From Acinetobacter sp. ANC 7912 (lineage in GTDB: Bacteria; Pseudomonadota; Gammaproteobacteria; Pseudomonadales; Moraxellaceae), in assembly GCF_039862785.1 (NCBI RefSeq), contig NZ_CP156795.1, forward strand, positions 2,542,001 to 2,606,000: a stretch of DNA of 64,000 bases, read 5' to 3'. The position numbers and the translations under genes are program-made. The number at the start of each line of letters is the position of its first letter. Position 1 is the first letter of the stretch. Under the pieces are notes generated by a model. The model was not told the origin of the DNA. It searched no databases and saw only the letters and a program-made list of their open reading frames with translations. This document shows positions 38,138 through 48,371 of this stretch, piece after piece.

Positions 38138-40117
38138 TTAATACGTTAATAAAGGATTACCTCTTCGTCTTAGATACTCGTCACCCAAAACTGAAGACCC
38201 TATAAAAGATAAATGATTACTATCTTTGTCTCTATATAAAGGAATATTATTTGAATGACTCTGGCAAACTAATTGATCACAAATAATAGAATTTAGATTT
38301 ACAATTTCCAGATTTGGATAATCTAATTTTATTCTGTCCAAAATTTGAAGGAATCGTTTATCCCGCGAGTATAAACTTTGCACATCTGTGGTACACGCAT
38401 GGTTTAATTTAAGCATAGTAACACGAGCATAACAGTTTGCTTTTAATTCAAACAACTCTGGTACATCTAGCATAAGGATAACCCTATCCGCTGACTGATA
38501 AATATTATCTAAACCTTTTTTAAAGCTTTCTACAAAAATTTCTTCGTTCGATCTTCCTGTACCATCATCAAGTTTAACCTTCTCACTCAAATAGGTCGAA
38601 AAGTATCCTGACACAACGATAATTGGATAGTGATTGGATGCTAAATGTGAAGTTAAGCTCTCATTCCTGACTTTAAATGATGAAAACTCTATATATGTGT
38701 CTCCAGTTTTTCTCTCATACAGAGCGACCCCAGGTAAATATAAACTGGTACTTTGGGTGGGATCATATCCTCTCATACCTGCGGCCTTGGCCCAAACTTC
38801 AAGTGCACCTATCAAACTATTAGCATGAGAATCACCTAATACTAAGAGATCAATATTAGCCTTATCGCGTTCTCCAAAACTACATAGTGATGCTTCTGGT
38901 AAAATAGAACGATCTTTTGGGGCATCGTGACATTCTTTTCGAACAAAATGTGCCGCAGACTGAAGAGCTTCGACTTGCTGACTGATAACAGGCTCAAATC
39001 GTCCGGGAAGACCATTATTAATTTGAATAAAACCGGACATACTTGCAAAACTAAGGCTAGGCAATAAGAATCCGATACATAGAACTTTCTTATTAGATAT
39101 CGTGACCCATTTTCTAGCTGGCTTTTCACAATAAATATAAGTTAACCAAGCTAATGCTATAGTGAGCAAAACAATAAAAGCTTGAATATAAAAATCTATA
39201 TTAATCAAATAAATATTAAGAAAGGCAATAATAGGCCAATGCCAAAGATACATAGGATAGGAAATTTTACCAATCCATAAAAAGGCTGAACTAGATAAAA
39301 TAGTTTGCTGTTGTAAAGTCTGACTAAAATAAATAATACTAGCTGTTAATAAACATGGGATCAGAGCATTCAGACCTGGAAATTTAGTCTCTTCATTAAA
39401 AAAAATGGCTGTAATACACAGTGAAATTGTTGCTAGATAAATTAATAATTTGACTAAAATATCTTTGATACGAATTACCGGTAGAAAACTAATCAACGCT
39501 CCTAACAACATTTCACATGCGCGAACAGGCATCCGATAATATGCTTTACCAGCATTTTTCAAAATTTGCTGTTCAGCATAAAAAACTGAAGCAATAATTA
39601 ATCCAATAATAATCCAGAGCATCCATTTAGGATTAGTTTTCCTTATTAGCATCAAAAGCAATAAGGGCCAGAATAGATAGAACTGTTCTTCTACTCCTAA
39701 AGACCACAAATGTAATAAAGGTACTTCCTCAACACTAGTGGAGAAATATCCTCCAACCTCCTTGCGCATATAAACATTTGCCATCAGGAAAGTTGAATAT
39801 ATAGCACTCTTTGCATATTCAGCCAACTCATGTGGCAACATACTGAACCAGCTAATTATTGATACTACTGTCAATACAGTAAAAAATGCTGGTGCCAGTC
39901 TAATCACCCGTTTTTTATAAAAGCTTCCTATTGAAAAATCCCCTAATTTCATGTCTTTATAAATAATTGAAGTAATCAAATAACCTGAAATTACAAAGAA
40001 AATATCAACCCCGATAAACCCTCCAGAAAATAAATGTATCCCGATATGGTTGAAAATCACCAGCAATACAGCAAGTGCCCTCAATCCATCAATTACTGGG
40101 TTATATCTAATGCTCAT
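38138..40117 (-). CDS. OafA/YrhL-type surface sugar O-acyltransferase with SGNH domain
   Basis: 659 residues from the ATG at 40117 (MSIRYNPVIDGLRALAVLLVIF); an upstream TTG gives 5 more. N-terminal Acyl_transf_3 domain with about 10-11 membrane segments (to about residue 375), including the conserved IDGLRA and GVDIFFVISGYLI. C-terminal SGNH-hydrolase-like domain has block I GDSHANS (near 428) and the catalytic DSNHLS near the end. Such fusions O-acetylate LPS or capsule sugars at the inner membrane. It likely modifies the outer core made by this locus. Confidence 0.93.
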   Translation of the reverse strand: MSIRYNPVIDGLRALAVLLVIFNHIGIHLFSGGFIGVDIFFVISGYLITSIIYKDMKLGDFSIGSFYKKRVIRLAPAFFTVLTVVSIISWFSMLPHELAEYAKSAIYSTFLMANVYMRKEVGGYFSTSVEEVPLLHLWSLGVEEQFYLFWPLLLLMLIRKTNPKWMLWIIIGLIIASVFYAEQQILKNAGKAYYRMPVRACEMLLGALISFLPVIRIKDILVKLLIYLATISLCITAIFFNEETKFPGLNALIPCLLTASIIYFSQTLQQQTILSSSAFLWIGKISYPMYLWHWPIIAFLNIYLINIDFYIQAFIVLLTIALAWLTYIYCEKPARKWVTISNKKVLCIGFLLPSLSFASMSGFIQINNGLPGRFEPVISQQVEALQSAAHFVRKECHDAPKDRSILPEASLCSFGERDKANIDLLVLGDSHANSLIGALEVWAKAAGMRGYDPTQSTSLYLPGVALYERKTGDTYIEFSSFKVRNESLTSHLASNHYPIIVVSGYFSTYLSEKVKLDDGTGRSNEEIFVESFKKGLDNIYQSADRVILMLDVPELFELKANCYARVTMLKLNHACTTDVQSLYSRDKRFLQILDRIKLDYPNLEIVNLNSIICDQLVCQSHSNNIPLYRDKDSNHLSFIGSSVLGDEYLRRRGNPLLTY

Positions 40118-40147
40118 ACAATAACTATGCAATATAAAAATATGCTT

Positions 40148-40175
40148 ATTGTATTTCCTTGATTCCTATTTACAA
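40148..40175 (-). promoter_or_regulatory. probable promoter of the OafA-type gene
   Basis: On the minus strand TTGTAA (40175-40170), 16-bp spacer, TACAAT (40153-40148). Confidence 0.45.
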
Positions 40176-40216
40176 GACATATCAACTAATGGATCGTTTT
40201 TTAGTCGTTAGTGTAA

Positions 40217-40244
40217 TTTACAAAAAAAATCTTGCTGATATACT
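40217..40244 (+). promoter_or_regulatory. probable promoter of the GT4 gene at 40274
   Basis: TTTACA (40217-40222), 16-bp spacer, TATACT (40239-40244) with an extended -10 TG at 40236-40237. Transcription would begin near 40251, only about 23 nt before the ATG. Confidence 0.6.
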
Positions 40245-40273
40245 GATCGCACCCACCTACTACTGCTAAAAAA

Positions 40274-41359
40274 ATGTCAAAAATCTTGTTTATTATCGAT
40301 CACTTAGGCTGTGGAGGCGCAGAAAGGATTACACTGCAACTTGCTGAATATCTGGCAAAACAAGATCATATTATTTATTTAGCTGTCCTTAATGGACAAC
40401 GTAATCATTATCATTGTTCTTCCCTTGTCCACTATACAGATCTGCAAATATCTGAATCCTTTGCTTATGGAAAAATGTGGAAAAATAAAACACTAACACA
40501 CTATGAGAAACAAAAAATTGATCAACTCCTAGCTTATGGTTTCGACCTAATAATAACTGGATATAATAATGGCCATTGGCTCGCACCATATCTAAAAGGT
40601 AATGTTTGGCACTGGATTCATGGAGATTTACTCGAAATTAGAAGGTTTAATAATCCCCTCAAACAACTTAAAGAACATATTCGTTTTTTAAAAAATAGAC
40701 GAAAATTTTCTAAATTATTTCGCAACGGGAATTTAATTACTGTAAACCGTGATTTAGAAAATAAAGCTAGAACATATTCCAATCCAAATTCCATTAAAAC
40801 GATTGCGAATGGTGTAAATATTCCATCCAAATACCTTAATCGATATCCAACAACAGAAAAAAAATGGGATGTCATTTTTGTTGGCCGCCTAGTACTAATC
40901 AAACAAGTGGATCATGCTATTAAAGCCTTTGCGATGAGTCAGTCAACAGGAAGAATGGCTATTGTGGGTGACGGAACAGAAAGAAGTAATCTTGAAAATC
41001 TTACACGTGATCTAGGAATTTTCGACCGAGTTGATTTTTTAGGTTGGATTGAAGAACCTTATACCGTAATGCTTCAAAGTAAGTGTTTAGTGATGTCCTC
41101 ACTATATGAAGGCAGCCCTGTCACTTTAGCTGAATCAATCTTATTAGATCTACCAGTGGTTACCTATAACTCCTCACATGGTATTGAAGATTTGTTTTGT
41201 GCAAATATCATAAAAGATATTTTAGTAAATAAACAAAATATTCAAGATTTAGCATTCTCTTTAAACAAATGCATACAGAAACCTTATGTTTACCCACAAA
41301 CATGTAAAAATAAAGTTTCTATAAAAAATATGGCTGATCATTTTATATCGTTGATCTAA
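40274..41359 (+). CDS. glycosyltransferase family 4 (GT-B)
   Basis: 361 residues. N-terminal IDHLGCGGAERITLQLAEYL acceptor-side motif; C-terminal donor domain with WDVIFVGRLVLIKQVDHAI (near 200), AIVGDGTERSNLE, VDFLGWIE, and the nucleotide-binding SLYEGSPVTLAESILLDLPVV E-x7-E segment. It is cytoplasmic and transfers a nucleotide-activated sugar to the growing core. The gene is strongly AT-rich. Its 3' end overlaps the converging GT2 gene by 17 nt, and it lacks a clear Shine-Dalgarno. Confidence 0.92.
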   Translation: MSKILFIIDHLGCGGAERITLQLAEYLAKQDHIIYLAVLNGQRNHYHCSSLVHYTDLQISESFAYGKMWKNKTLTHYEKQKIDQLLAYGFDLIITGYNNGHWLAPYLKGNVWHWIHGDLLEIRRFNNPLKQLKEHIRFLKNRRKFSKLFRNGNLITVNRDLENKARTYSNPNSIKTIANGVNIPSKYLNRYPTTEKKWDVIFVGRLVLIKQVDHAIKAFAMSQSTGRMAIVGDGTERSNLENLTRDLGIFDRVDFLGWIEEPYTVMLQSKCLVMSSLYEGSPVTLAESILLDLPVVTYNSSHGIEDLFCANIIKDILVNKQNIQDLAFSLNKCIQKPYVYPQTCKNKVSIKNMADHFISLI

Positions 41360-42176
41360 TATAGTTCATTTTATTTATTATTTTCATTATATAATATTTT
41401 ATAGGATTTCTTTTTTTAAACCTCTCCCTTAAAACAGTTCTATTTAATCTATAATTTACATAAGAATAAGATGGCTCGTGTTTAAACTTTTCAAGTACCT
41501 TCTGCATTTCTATAGCCATTTTCAAACTATTTTTTGAAAAATTTGTATTATGAACCCTATATTTTGCAAGTTTTTCAGGAATATAAGCTAACTTATATTT
41601 TTTTTGAAGTAATCTCAATAGCAAATCCCAATCTTCAATTTTTATATTCGGATCAAACCCATCAATATTTTTTAGAACTGACAACAAATACATTTGAGTT
41701 AGTGCAGGTAAGTCATGTTTAGATTTAATGACATCTTCAAAAGTATATTCTGTAATTTGAGAGACTCTTTCACCAACAACCTCACCTTGATCATTGATAA
41801 GAAAAATCCCTCCAAATACACCTGCTATATCGGCATGATTTTCTAAGTATTTAACCTGTATAAAGGTTTTCTGAGGCAACATAAGGTCATCAGACGCAAT
41901 AATACTTATATATTTACCATGACAATGTGTTAACGCTTCATTTAAAGTTGCACACAAACCCTTATTCGGGCGTGTGGTAAAATACACACTCTCAAATCGA
42001 TTTTGACATATTGGTAACATTGCCTGAATTTTAGCAACAGAAAGATCTACTGAGCCATCATCAATAATGATGAGTTCAATACGCGAATATGTTTGATCAA
42101 TGATACTTTGAATACTCTCTTCAATATAATTTTCATGATTATAGCAAGGAATCACTATTGAAACTAAAGGTTGCAT
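41343..42176 (-). CDS. glycosyltransferase family 2 (GT-A)
   Basis: 277 residues. SIVIPCYNHENYIEESIQSIIDQTY at the N-terminus, IIDDGS, then the DxD-like ASDDLMLPQ (near 95), and FDPNIKIEDWDLLLRL (near 178), as in GT2 core/capsule transferases. The ATG directly abuts the aminotransferase stop (42177), so it is the last gene of the rmlB-rmlA-fusion-aminotransferase-GT2 operon. A plausible role is transfer of the dTDP-aminosugar made by that operon; this is inference from linkage. Confidence 0.9.
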   Translation of the reverse strand: MQPLVSIVIPCYNHENYIEESIQSIIDQTYSRIELIIIDDGSVDLSVAKIQAMLPICQNRFESVYFTTRPNKGLCATLNEALTHCHGKYISIIASDDLMLPQKTFIQVKYLENHADIAGVFGGIFLINDQGEVVGERVSQITEYTFEDVIKSKHDLPALTQMYLLSVLKNIDGFDPNIKIEDWDLLLRLLQKKYKLAYIPEKLAKYRVHNTNFSKNSLKMAIEMQKVLEKFKHEPSYSYVNYRLNRTVLRERFKKRNPIKYYIMKIINKMNYIRSTI

Positions 42177-43304
42177 TTAAGCTCTCCCTTTAGGTAAAAA
42201 AGCATTACATAATTCAATAACCTTTTGAGTTTCTTCTAAAGTTTGAGTTGGTCCCATCGGCAAACTTAAAACTTGTGCATGAATACGTTCAGTTATAGGA
42301 AAACTTAAGTCATTCCATTCTTTATAAGCCTCCTGTTTATGTGGCGGAATAGGATAATGGATTAGAGTTTGCACACCATTTTCTTTTAAATAACTCTGCA
42401 ATTCATCACGATATTCAGACTGAATTACAAACAAGTGCCATACATGCTGTTTATATTGCTGAGTATCACTCCCTGTTAAAGGTAAAGCTATAAATGGATT
42501 TTGAATTTGGCTTAAATACGACGCAGCAATTTGTCGACGTTTCACTATTTCCTCATCTAAATATTTCAGCTTCACATCTAGCATAGCGGCTTGAATTTCA
42601 TCAAGACGACTATTCACACCCACAAATAAATTTTTATATTTTTCATGTGACCCATAATTACGTAAAGCCTGTAATGTTCGTGCAAGCTCAGCATCATTGG
42701 TCGTAATAGCCCCAGCATCACCTAAGGCACCTAAATTTTTTCCTGGATAAAAACTAAACCCAGAAGCATCACCCCAGTTTCCTGCTTTTTTTCCTTGAAT
42801 TTTTGCACCATGCGCTTGTGCGGAGTCTTCAAGTACCAACAAATTATGCCGTTCTGCAATTTGCATAATTTTTGGCATATCAGCCAACTGACCGTACAAA
42901 TGCACAGCTAATATTACTTTAGTTTTCTCGGTAATTGCTGATTGAATAGCATCTACTGAAATATTTAGACTTTGCTCATCAGGTTCAACCAGTACTGGTT
43001 TTAAATCATTTGCAGTGATTGCCAATATACTTGCAATGTAAGTATTTGCAGGAACAATGACTTCATCACCATCTTTTAATTGACCAAGCTCTTTCCATGC
43101 TCGAAGTGTCAAGATTAAAGCATCTAAACCATTAGCAACACCAATGGCAAATTTTGTTCCACAAAAATTTGCAAAGTTTTGTTCAAATTTCTCCAATTCT
43201 TGGCCACCAATATACCAACCTGAATCAATTACACGCTTACAGGCCTGGATCAACTCATCACGGTATTGTTGACTTACTCTCTTTAAATCTAAAAATGGAA
43301 TCAT
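42177..43304 (-). CDS. fdtB: dTDP-3-keto-6-deoxyhexose 3-aminotransferase (FdtB/QdtB type)
   Basis: 375 residues, DegT/DnrJ/EryC1 family of PLP aminotransferases. Signature segments: [20 protein letters not shown] start, [60 protein letters not shown] with the PLP-binding Lys in PGKNLG, and the [15 protein letters not shown] segment. FdtB/QdtB/TylB-type members aminate C3 of a 3-keto-6-deoxysugar, and the linked ketoisomerase supports this over C4 amination. It overlaps the fusion gene by ATGA. Confidence 0.88.
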   Translation of the reverse strand: MIPFLDLKRVSQQYRDELIQACKRVIDSGWYIGGQELEKFEQNFANFCGTKFAIGVANGLDALILTLRAWKELGQLKDGDEVIVPANTYIASILAITANDLKPVLVEPDEQSLNISVDAIQSAITEKTKVILAVHLYGQLADMPKIMQIAERHNLLVLEDSAQAHGAKIQGKKAGNWGDASGFSFYPGKNLGALGDAGAITTNDAELARTLQALRNYGSHEKYKNLFVGVNSRLDEIQAAMLDVKLKYLDEEIVKRRQIAASYLSQIQNPFIALPLTGSDTQQYKQHVWHLFVIQSEYRDELQSYLKENGVQTLIHYPIPPHKQEAYKEWNDLSFPITERIHAQVLSLPMGPTQTLEETQKVIELCNAFLPKGRA

Positions 43305-44158
43305 TGAATATAGCCTTTAATATAAGCTGGATTACCTATCACAATTGCATTTTCTGGAACATCTTTAGTGACTACTGCACCTGCCCCTATCATTGCATTC
43401 TTACCAATTGTAATTCCTGGCAGGATCGTTGCATTTGCACCGACACTTGCTCCATGCTTTATTAATATCTTAGAAAATTGTTTAGGATACTGTTTAGAGC
43501 GTGGTGTTTTATCATTAGTGAAAGTGACACACGGCCCAATAAATACATTGTCCTCTAATGTCACTCCATCCCACAGATATACCCCTGACTTTATTGTGAC
43601 GTTATCCCCAATAGAAACATCATTTTCAATCAAAGTATGAGCGCAAATATTACAATTTTCTCCAATTTTAGCTTTAGGTAAAATGACGCTGTATTGCCAA
43701 ATTTTTGTATTTAAACCAATCTTATTCGTCTGCACATCAGCTGTTTTATGTATAAATGGTTTTTGAGCTTCCTTTAAAAACTCTTCATAATCACGAATAT
43801 AATCAGATTCGTCATAATGCTCACTCGCTAAAACAAGTAGCACACAGTCATCTGAAAAATCATGCATTTCACGCCACATTAAGCTATCGATTAATAGCCC
43901 CTGCAAAGGAGAAGACAAAATTACTTCTTCTTTCTCATAACCGTTATCTAAAATAAATCTACATTTTCCGTGAAGACAAATGGCGATTTGCTTAAGTCGT
44001 TTATGCGCATGAAATCCTCTAGGATAATTTTGGGTGTTATTAAAAATATAATAAATCCGCTTCAGCTCAAATGGAATTGAACCCATGGATTCTAGTGCAA
44101 CCAAACCACTACGCTCATCACTTAAATTCGGTAAATCAATTAATTGAATGAGGCTCAT
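43301..44158 (-). CDS. fused sugar 3,4-ketoisomerase and N-acetyltransferase (FdtA/QdtA plus FdtC-like)
   Basis: 285 residues in two domains. Residues 1-135 form a WxcM/FdtA cupin ([35 protein letters not shown], with the family HxH). Residues about 140-285 form a left-handed beta-helix acetyltransferase with hexapeptide repeats ([25 protein letters not shown], and the conserved Asn-Asp in [10 protein letters not shown]). It would isomerise dTDP-4-keto-6-deoxyglucose to the 3-keto form and N-acetylate the C3 amine made by FdtB. Comparable fusions (FdtD of Shewanella) are known. It has ATGA overlaps at both ends. Confidence 0.9.
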   Translation of the reverse strand: MSLIQLIDLPNLSDERSGLVALESMGSIPFELKRIYYIFNNTQNYPRGFHAHKRLKQIAICLHGKCRFILDNGYEKEEVILSSPLQGLLIDSLMWREMHDFSDDCVLLVLASEHYDESDYIRDYEEFLKEAQKPFIHKTADVQTNKIGLNTKIWQYSVILPKAKIGENCNICAHTLIENDVSIGDNVTIKSGVYLWDGVTLEDNVFIGPCVTFTNDKTPRSKQYPKQFSKILIKHGASVGANATILPGITIGKNAMIGAGAVVTKDVPENAIVIGNPAYIKGYIQ

Positions 44159-45039
44159 AAACTATCACGCACTAAAGAAATTAAATACTGACCATAATCA
44201 TTTTTACTCATACTTCGCCCAATTTCTAACACTTGCGCTTTACTCAGCCAACCCTGGTTATATGCGATTTCTTCTAAGCAAGCGACTTTATATCCTTGGC
44301 GTTTTTCCAACGTTTCAACAAACTGAGCAGCCTCAAGTAAGCTACTGTGGGTTCCTGTATCTAACCAAGCAAAACCTCGCCCTAAAAGCTCCACACTCAG
44401 ATCACCACGTTCAAGATACATCTGATTAACTGTGGTTATTTCTAATTCACCACGATCAGAAGGTTTTACCTTTTTCGCGATATCAATAACATCATTGTCG
44501 TAAAAATAAAGTCCCGTTACAGCAAAGTTAGATTTTGGTTGAACTGGTTTTTCTTCCAATGAAACTGCGCGACGCTCACTGTCAAACTCGACAACACCAA
44601 AGCGCTCTGGATCTTTAACTTGGTAGCCAAACACTGTTGCACCTTTTCCACGTGAGACAGCTTGTTTCAGCATTGGCGTAAAACCTTGACCATAGAAAAT
44701 ATTATCCCCCAGAACAAGACAAACATTACTATCGCCAATAAAATCCTCACCAATGATAAAAGCTTGAGCTAAGCCGTCTGGACTAGGCTGAATAGCATAT
44801 TGAATTCGTATACCGAATTGAGAACCATCGCCTAGTAAACGTTCAAAACTGTCTTTATCTTCTGGTGTCGTAATGATTAAAACATCTTGGATTCCCGCTA
44901 ACATAAGCACTGAAAGCGGATAATAAATCATCGGTTTATCATAAATTGGTAAAAGTTGCTTAGATACGCCTTTTGTAATTGGATACAAGCGAGTACCAGA
45001 ACCACCTGCTAAAATAATACCCTTTGTCTTGTTATCCAT
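44155..45039 (-). CDS. rmlA: glucose-1-phosphate thymidylyltransferase
   Basis: 294 residues with the signature [72 protein letters not shown] and [14 protein letters not shown]. It makes dTDP-glucose, the first step for dTDP-deoxysugars. It follows rmlB by 2 nt and overlaps the fusion gene by ATGA. rmlC and rmlD are absent from the window, so the usual rhamnose route is not encoded here. Confidence 0.97.
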   Translation of the reverse strand: MDNKTKGIILAGGSGTRLYPITKGVSKQLLPIYDKPMIYYPLSVLMLAGIQDVLIITTPEDKDSFERLLGDGSQFGIRIQYAIQPSPDGLAQAFIIGEDFIGDSNVCLVLGDNIFYGQGFTPMLKQAVSRGKGATVFGYQVKDPERFGVVEFDSERRAVSLEEKPVQPKSNFAVTGLYFYDNDVIDIAKKVKPSDRGELEITTVNQMYLERGDLSVELLGRGFAWLDTGTHSSLLEAAQFVETLEKRQGYKVACLEEIAYNQGWLSKAQVLEIGRSMSKNDYGQYLISLVRDSL

Positions 45040-45041
45040 GA

Positions 45042-46097
45042 TTAATTCACACCTAATCTTTCACGCTGGTAACTGCCATCTTGAACTCGACGACACCATT
45101 CTAAATTATTTAAATACCATTCAACCGTCTTACGTAAGCCTGTTTCAAAGGTTTCTAGCGGCTCCCAGTTAAGGTCTCTGGCAATTTTTGAAGCATCAAT
45201 TGCATAACGTACATCATGTCCAGGACGATCTGTTACATAGCGAATCAAACTTGTATAGGACTGCTTATCGTCACGAGGCTTTAATTCGTCCAACAATGCA
45301 CAAATTGTTCGTACAACTTCTATATTTTGCTTCTCATTGTGTCCGCCAATATTATAGGTTTCCCCTACCGCTGCCTGACAAACAACTTGATAAAGAGCTC
45401 GCGCATGATCTTCAACAAATAACCAATCTCTAATTTGCTGGCCATTTCCATACACAGGAAGGGGTTTTCCATCCAGAGCATTCAATATCATGAGTGGAAT
45501 AAGCTTCTCTGGAAAATGATATGGTCCATAATTATTTGAGCAATTAGTAACGATAGTAGGAAAACCATAAGTTCGATACCATGCGCGAACCAAATGATCC
45601 GAACTTGCCTTACTCGCAGAATACGGTGAGCTAGGGGCATAAGAAGTTGTTTCGGTAAATAACTCTGTTGTTCCCTCTAAATCACCATATACCTCATCCG
45701 TTGAAATATGGTGAAAACGAAATTTGGCTTTTTTATCACCACCTAATGTCAGCCAATATTTTCTTAAAACCTCTAAAAGCGTATATGTACCTACTATATT
45801 TGTTTTAATAAACTCTGCGGGTCCATCAATAGAACGATCTACATGGGATTCTGCTGCCAAATGCATGACAATATCAGGCTGAAAATCTTTAACAATTTGT
45901 GCTACTGCAACTTCATCACAAATATCAATTTGGTGAAATGAATAACGAGTATTTTTTTCAACTTCAACTAGAGACTCTAAATTACCAGCATAGGTTAATT
46001 TATCAACATTCAATACTTCATCGTCTGTATGGTTAATAATATGACGAATAACCGCAGATCCAATAAAACCTGCCCCACCAGTAATTAAAAACTTCAT
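45042..46097 (-). CDS. rmlB: dTDP-glucose 4,6-dehydratase
   Basis: 351 residues, extended SDR fold. NAD-binding [14 protein letters not shown] at the N-terminus, [26 protein letters not shown] with the catalytic Asp-Glu pair, and [15 protein letters not shown] with the Tyr-Lys pair. It converts dTDP-glucose to dTDP-4-keto-6-deoxyglucose. It is first of the five-gene operon rmlB-rmlA-fusion-fdtB-GT2, 55 nt downstream of a GT4 gene on the same strand. Confidence 0.97.
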   Translation of the reverse strand: MKFLITGGAGFIGSAVIRHIINHTDDEVLNVDKLTYAGNLESLVEVEKNTRYSFHQIDICDEVAVAQIVKDFQPDIVMHLAAESHVDRSIDGPAEFIKTNIVGTYTLLEVLRKYWLTLGGDKKAKFRFHHISTDEVYGDLEGTTELFTETTSYAPSSPYSASKASSDHLVRAWYRTYGFPTIVTNCSNNYGPYHFPEKLIPLMILNALDGKPLPVYGNGQQIRDWLFVEDHARALYQVVCQAAVGETYNIGGHNEKQNIEVVRTICALLDELKPRDDKQSYTSLIRYVTDRPGHDVRYAIDASKIARDLNWEPLETFETGLRKTVEWYLNNLEWCRRVQDGSYQRERLGVN

Positions 46098-46152
46098 AAC
46101 CTAAACCAATTGATGTTCTAGTGAATTATAGTATCTAATTCAATAAATCATA

Positions 46153-47214
46153 TTAAAAAAGAGAACAAATAAAGTTATCCAACTTATCAGCTACTTTATT
46201 GAACTCATAATGATCCAATACATCTCGATATGCAGAAGCAACAAGATTCGATCTTTTGATAGGGCCCGTAATGAGGTTAGCTAATTTTTCAGATAAATCT
46301 TGAGCATCACCACATCGCGCCATTAAACCATTTTCACCCTGCCGAATAATCTGCTGCACACTAATGTGATCACTCGCAACCACTGGCTTCCCCCAGGCAA
46401 AAGCATCTAATATAGCTAAAGGCTGGGTATCATTCATGGTAGGAACCAAGGCAATATCAATCTCTTTATAAAACTTTATTTTATCTTTACCACCAACCCA
46501 CCCTAGAAACACGATTTCATTTTCTAATTTTAAATCTTTCACTTGCTGGATCAGTGATTCCTTTTGCTCACCTTCCCCAGCAATTAATAATTTAACTTGA
46601 TATCCTTTTTGCTTCAGTTGCTCTACAGCAGCAATTGCTAAATGTGTACCTTTATATTCGACCAAACGCGTCATAACACCTAAGATGACAGGCTGTCCTA
46701 GTCTATTACTAAAAGATGGTTGCTCATCGGGTAAATGAATTAAATTGGAGATAATAGCTTGGGGTTTTTTAGTTAAATCTATACCTTTTTTTTCTGCTGC
46801 TTCTGCAACACATTGCGCAACATAAGGAGTAATATGAATAAATCCATCTGCTCTTACCGTTCTTTTCACATTATGACTATGGTTCATTGCAATAACAGAG
46901 CACTTTATTCGTGCAAGAAATATTGCATTTTTAAATAAATAAACTGCACGTCCACTATGAGCAATTACCACATCAGGACGATAGTTACGCAACCATAAAG
47001 CCAATTTCACTGCAGCGAATAAATCATAAAAACCAGAACTATTCAGAAGAAATTTCGGATAATATTCAGATTTCAGTTTTCTATTTTCATCGCCAAATAC
47101 CAGAATACCTTCATACCCCTTACTCGCGAGTGCATCGAAAGTATTCAGCATAGCTTGCCAACGCCCACCCGAAGCATCACCATATACAGTGTGAATGATT
47201 TTTAACGTGTTCAA
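46153..47214 (-). CDS. glycosyltransferase family 4 (GT-B)
   Basis: About 353 residues from a TTG at 47214 (NTLKIIHTVYGDASGGRWQAML), which has AAGG 9 nt before it. A TTG at 47244 would add ten residues without a Shine-Dalgarno, and no ATG lies near the start. Donor domain: VILGVMTRLVEYKGTHLAIAAVEQL, LLIAGEGEQKESLI, IVFLGWVGG, and VPTMNDTQPLAILDAFAWGKPVVASD. It adds a sugar to the core. Probably it heads the rmlB-rmlA operon transcript. Confidence 0.88.
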   Translation of the reverse strand: MNTLKIIHTVYGDASGGRWQAMLNTFDALASKGYEGILVFGDENRKLKSEYYPKFLLNSSGFYDLFAAVKLALWLRNYRPDVVIAHSGRAVYLFKNAIFLARIKCSVIAMNHSHNVKRTVRADGFIHITPYVAQCVAEAAEKKGIDLTKKPQAIISNLIHLPDEQPSFSNRLGQPVILGVMTRLVEYKGTHLAIAAVEQLKQKGYQVKLLIAGEGEQKESLIQQVKDLKLENEIVFLGWVGGKDKIKFYKEIDIALVPTMNDTQPLAILDAFAWGKPVVASDHISVQQIIRQGENGLMARCGDAQDLSEKLANLITGPIKRSNLVASAYRDVLDHYEFNKVADKLDNFICSLF

Positions 47215-47341
47215 GAAAAAGAGCCTTCGCAGTAAGTTTACCAATCGTTCATTGGATTGATCTTTTATTCTAATATTTTCGAGATAGATAAACCATCATC
47301 TCTCTGAAAATAATCTTTCCTATCCATGCCTTATCCGCCAT

Positions 47342-47370
47342 CTGACAAATTTAATGAATTTTGCTACCAT
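47342..47370 (+). promoter_or_regulatory. probable promoter of the ELM1-type gene at 47399
   Basis: CTGACA (47342-47347), 17-bp spacer, TACCAT (47365-47370) with an extended -10 TG at 47362-47363; about 22 nt of leader before the ATG. Confidence 0.45.
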
Positions 47371-47398
47371 ACCAAATAGATAGATCAAACCTTCAAAT

Positions 47399-48370
47399 AT
47401 GATGAAAAGCAAACCTAGCCTTGCAGTTCTCCTGATTCATGACCAACGTGCTGGACATTTAAATCCTAGTCTTGGCGTATATGACTGCCTAGAAACAGCT
47501 TATGCAACAACTTTAAATAAAGCCGAAACTCCTGATATAAAAAAATGGCAGATCAGCCTGTTAAAAAAACTGAGTTGGTATCCTTATTTATTTGATCTTT
47601 GCTCACCTATTCTTTTTAAAGATTTGCTACCCGAACAAAATATTGACTGTATTATTTGTTCAGGCATGCCAAATTTGCTCTATGGTCTTGCGATAAGCCG
47701 GAAATTAAAAGTTCCAATATTTTATGCAGGCGATTTGCGTAAGGTAAATGGACAGTTGGTCAACTGTACTATTACAGCACTAGAACAAACGACGAACTCT
47801 GACCAAGTAGTGTTAACCACCCCCCCCGTAAAAAAAGACTTTTTTACCTTACAGGAAGATCAGCTTGATCAAACTACGGCTTTATTAGTTTTAGGTGGTC
47901 CGACAGATGAGCATCCTTTTTCATCTGAAGATTTTGAAAAAATGATTAAAAAATTTATTGCCTTTTGTGCTCAAAATCAGTTGAAAGGATTAATTACCAA
48001 TTCTCGCCGTACACCTAATTTAGAAGACTATTTTCAAAAGACCCCTATTCCCTCAAATATTCAATTACATTTAGTTCAAACTGAAAATGCTTTATCTTTA
48101 GTCCAGCTTATTAAACAATCCAGCTATATTTTTGTTACGGAAGACAGTACTTCCATGCTGGCAGAAACAATTCAAAGTGGCCGTCTAGTTAGCTCAATTT
48201 ATAGTTCCAAATCTATTTTGGAGCCTCTGAATCGTAAATATCTACAATATAATCTAATTCAGAGACAAAATTTGACAGAGAATTTTAAGCGCCCTGAGTT
48301 AAAAAATACCCAAGACTTAGATTTAATTGGACCTATTGTTCAAGCATTTAAACGTAATTTAGGATATTAA
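47399..48370 (+). CDS. ELM1/GtrOC1-type putative glycosyltransferase
   Basis: 323 residues. It has the ELM1-family layout: N-terminal LLIHDQRAGHLNPSLGVYDCL, central ALLVLGGPTDEHPFSSEDFEKMI, then LITNSRRTP, and C-terminal YIFVTEDSTSMLAETIQSGRLV. The same TxSRRTP and VTEDSxSM motifs occur in the gene at 50124-51014. Related proteins at this position in A. baumannii are treated as putative core glycosyltransferases (GtrOC1); despite the ELM1 name there is no link to mitochondria here. It is followed after 1 nt by a GT2 gene. Confidence 0.82.
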   Translation: MMKSKPSLAVLLIHDQRAGHLNPSLGVYDCLETAYATTLNKAETPDIKKWQISLLKKLSWYPYLFDLCSPILFKDLLPEQNIDCIICSGMPNLLYGLAISRKLKVPIFYAGDLRKVNGQLVNCTITALEQTTNSDQVVLTTPPVKKDFFTLQEDQLDQTTALLVLGGPTDEHPFSSEDFEKMIKKFIAFCAQNQLKGLITNSRRTPNLEDYFQKTPIPSNIQLHLVQTENALSLVQLIKQSSYIFVTEDSTSMLAETIQSGRLVSSIYSSKSILEPLNRKYLQYNLIQRQNLTENFKRPELKNTQDLDLIGPIVQAFKRNLGY

Positions 48371-48371
48371 A

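Noticed and set aside
44155..46097. dTDP-rhamnose pathway
   Set aside because: rmlA and rmlB suggest it, but rmlC and rmlD are absent and a 3,4-ketoisomerase, aminotransferase and acetyltransferase take their place.
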